This document shows positions 6,235 to 6,371 of a stretch of DNA of 6,371 bases, one piece after another. Within the stretch, counting starts at the first letter, position 1, and the number at the start of each line of letters is the position of its first letter. Position numbers and translations under genes: made by a program. The stretch comes from JASFTV01 sp050050615 (GTDB lineage Bacteria; Desulfobacterota; DSM-4660; Desulfatiglandales; HGW-15), in contig JASFTV010000200.1 of NCBI GenBank assembly GCA_050050615.1, forward strand, positions 1-6,371, in the 5' to 3' direction. The notes under the pieces were generated by a model, which saw only the letters and a list, made by a program, of their open reading frames with translations, ran no database searches and had not been told where the DNA came from.

Positions 6235-6259
6235 GCAAAGGCGGGCGGAGCACCTTTGC
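6235..6259. repeat. inverted repeat, seven-base stem
   Basis: GCAAAGG at 6235-6241 is perfectly complementary to CCTTTGC at 6253-6259 across an 11-base GC-rich loop. It lies 144 bases past the SHMT-like stop with no T-run after it, so a role as an intrinsic terminator is not supported; it could be part of an intergenic repeat element. Confidence 0.4.
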
Positions 6260-6321
6260 AGCCAATTCCACCGAGCTACTTCCATGGCGATTCCCGGGAG
6301 GCTCTCCGCCCTGCCTGTCCC

Positions 6322-6334
6322 GCCCCTGCGGGGC
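6322..6334. repeat. GC-rich short hairpin
   Basis: GCCCC, loop TGC, GGGGC forms a compact perfect hairpin; an alternative register CCCGC/GCGGG (6319-6323 and 6328-6332) is also possible. It resembles the cores of intergenic palindromic repeats, but only one copy is visible in this window. Confidence 0.35.
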
Positions 6335-6371
6335 CTCACCCGTGGCCTTACGCTGGTCACCGGGCAGCGAC

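Larger units (their letters stand above)
6092..6371. other. terminal stretch without a convincing gene
   Basis: These 280 bases follow the SHMT-like gene. A minus-strand frame is open from the right edge to a stop near 6118; its first 50 or so residues are rich in Arg, Cys, Trp and Pro, unlike a typical protein, while its end (RDPHDSHEALIRFW) looks more protein-like. I do not call it a gene. Structures present are a 10-base direct repeat CAAAAACGAA (6149-6158 and 6193-6202), an inverted repeat GCAAAGG/CCTTTGC (6235-6241 and 6253-6259, 11-base loop), and a GC-rich hairpin GCCCC/GGGGC (6322-6326 and 6330-6334, three-base loop). None has the T-run of a classical terminator. Confidence 0.35.

Overview
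The window reads as an ordinary chromosomal stretch from an anaerobic, probably Gram-negative bacterium. The gene types would fit a Desulfobacterota or related sulfate-reducing or syntrophic lineage: a cytoplasmic molybdopterin oxidoreductase with its own 4Fe-4S site, a DUF4124-ankyrin secreted protein and a DUF169 remnant. This assignment is inferred from gene content and roughly balanced base composition; there is no rRNA or marker gene to confirm it. No tRNA, rRNA, CRISPR array, complete insertion sequence or phage gene was seen.

Layout, left to right. (1) A HAD-family hydrolase on the minus strand enters from the left edge and begins at 659; it lacks only its C-terminus. (2) A short divergent intergenic region is followed by a plus-strand pair: a 93-residue two-helix (2TM) membrane protein, then a 659-residue molybdopterin oxidoreductase 35 bases later, probably co-transcribed. 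(3) A gene-free gap of 361 bases (3087-3447) follows. (4) Next come a secreted DUF4124-ankyrin protein and, after a short gap, a DoxX-family membrane protein. (5) A 50-codon reading frame with an excellent ribosome binding site looks like the beheaded N-terminus of a DUF169 protein. (6) Forty-six bases later lies a 420-residue PLP enzyme of the serine hydroxymethyltransferase (SHMT) fold. (7) The last 280 bases hold no convincing gene.

Four gene units (2TM, ankyrin, DoxX, DUF169 fragment) have strong Shine-Dalgarno sequences that fix their starts, and the oxidoreductase has a clear one too. The genes do not form one obvious pathway. The most interesting item is the SHMT-like enzyme: it keeps the Schiff-base lysine, the PLP-binding Asp and His, the catalytic Glu and the carboxylate-binding Arg, but several normally near-invariant active-site residues are replaced, so its reaction may not be the textbook serine/glycine interconversion. 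The second is the DUF169 stub just upstream of it, which suggests a local deletion. I see no strong evidence for a wholly new multi-gene system.
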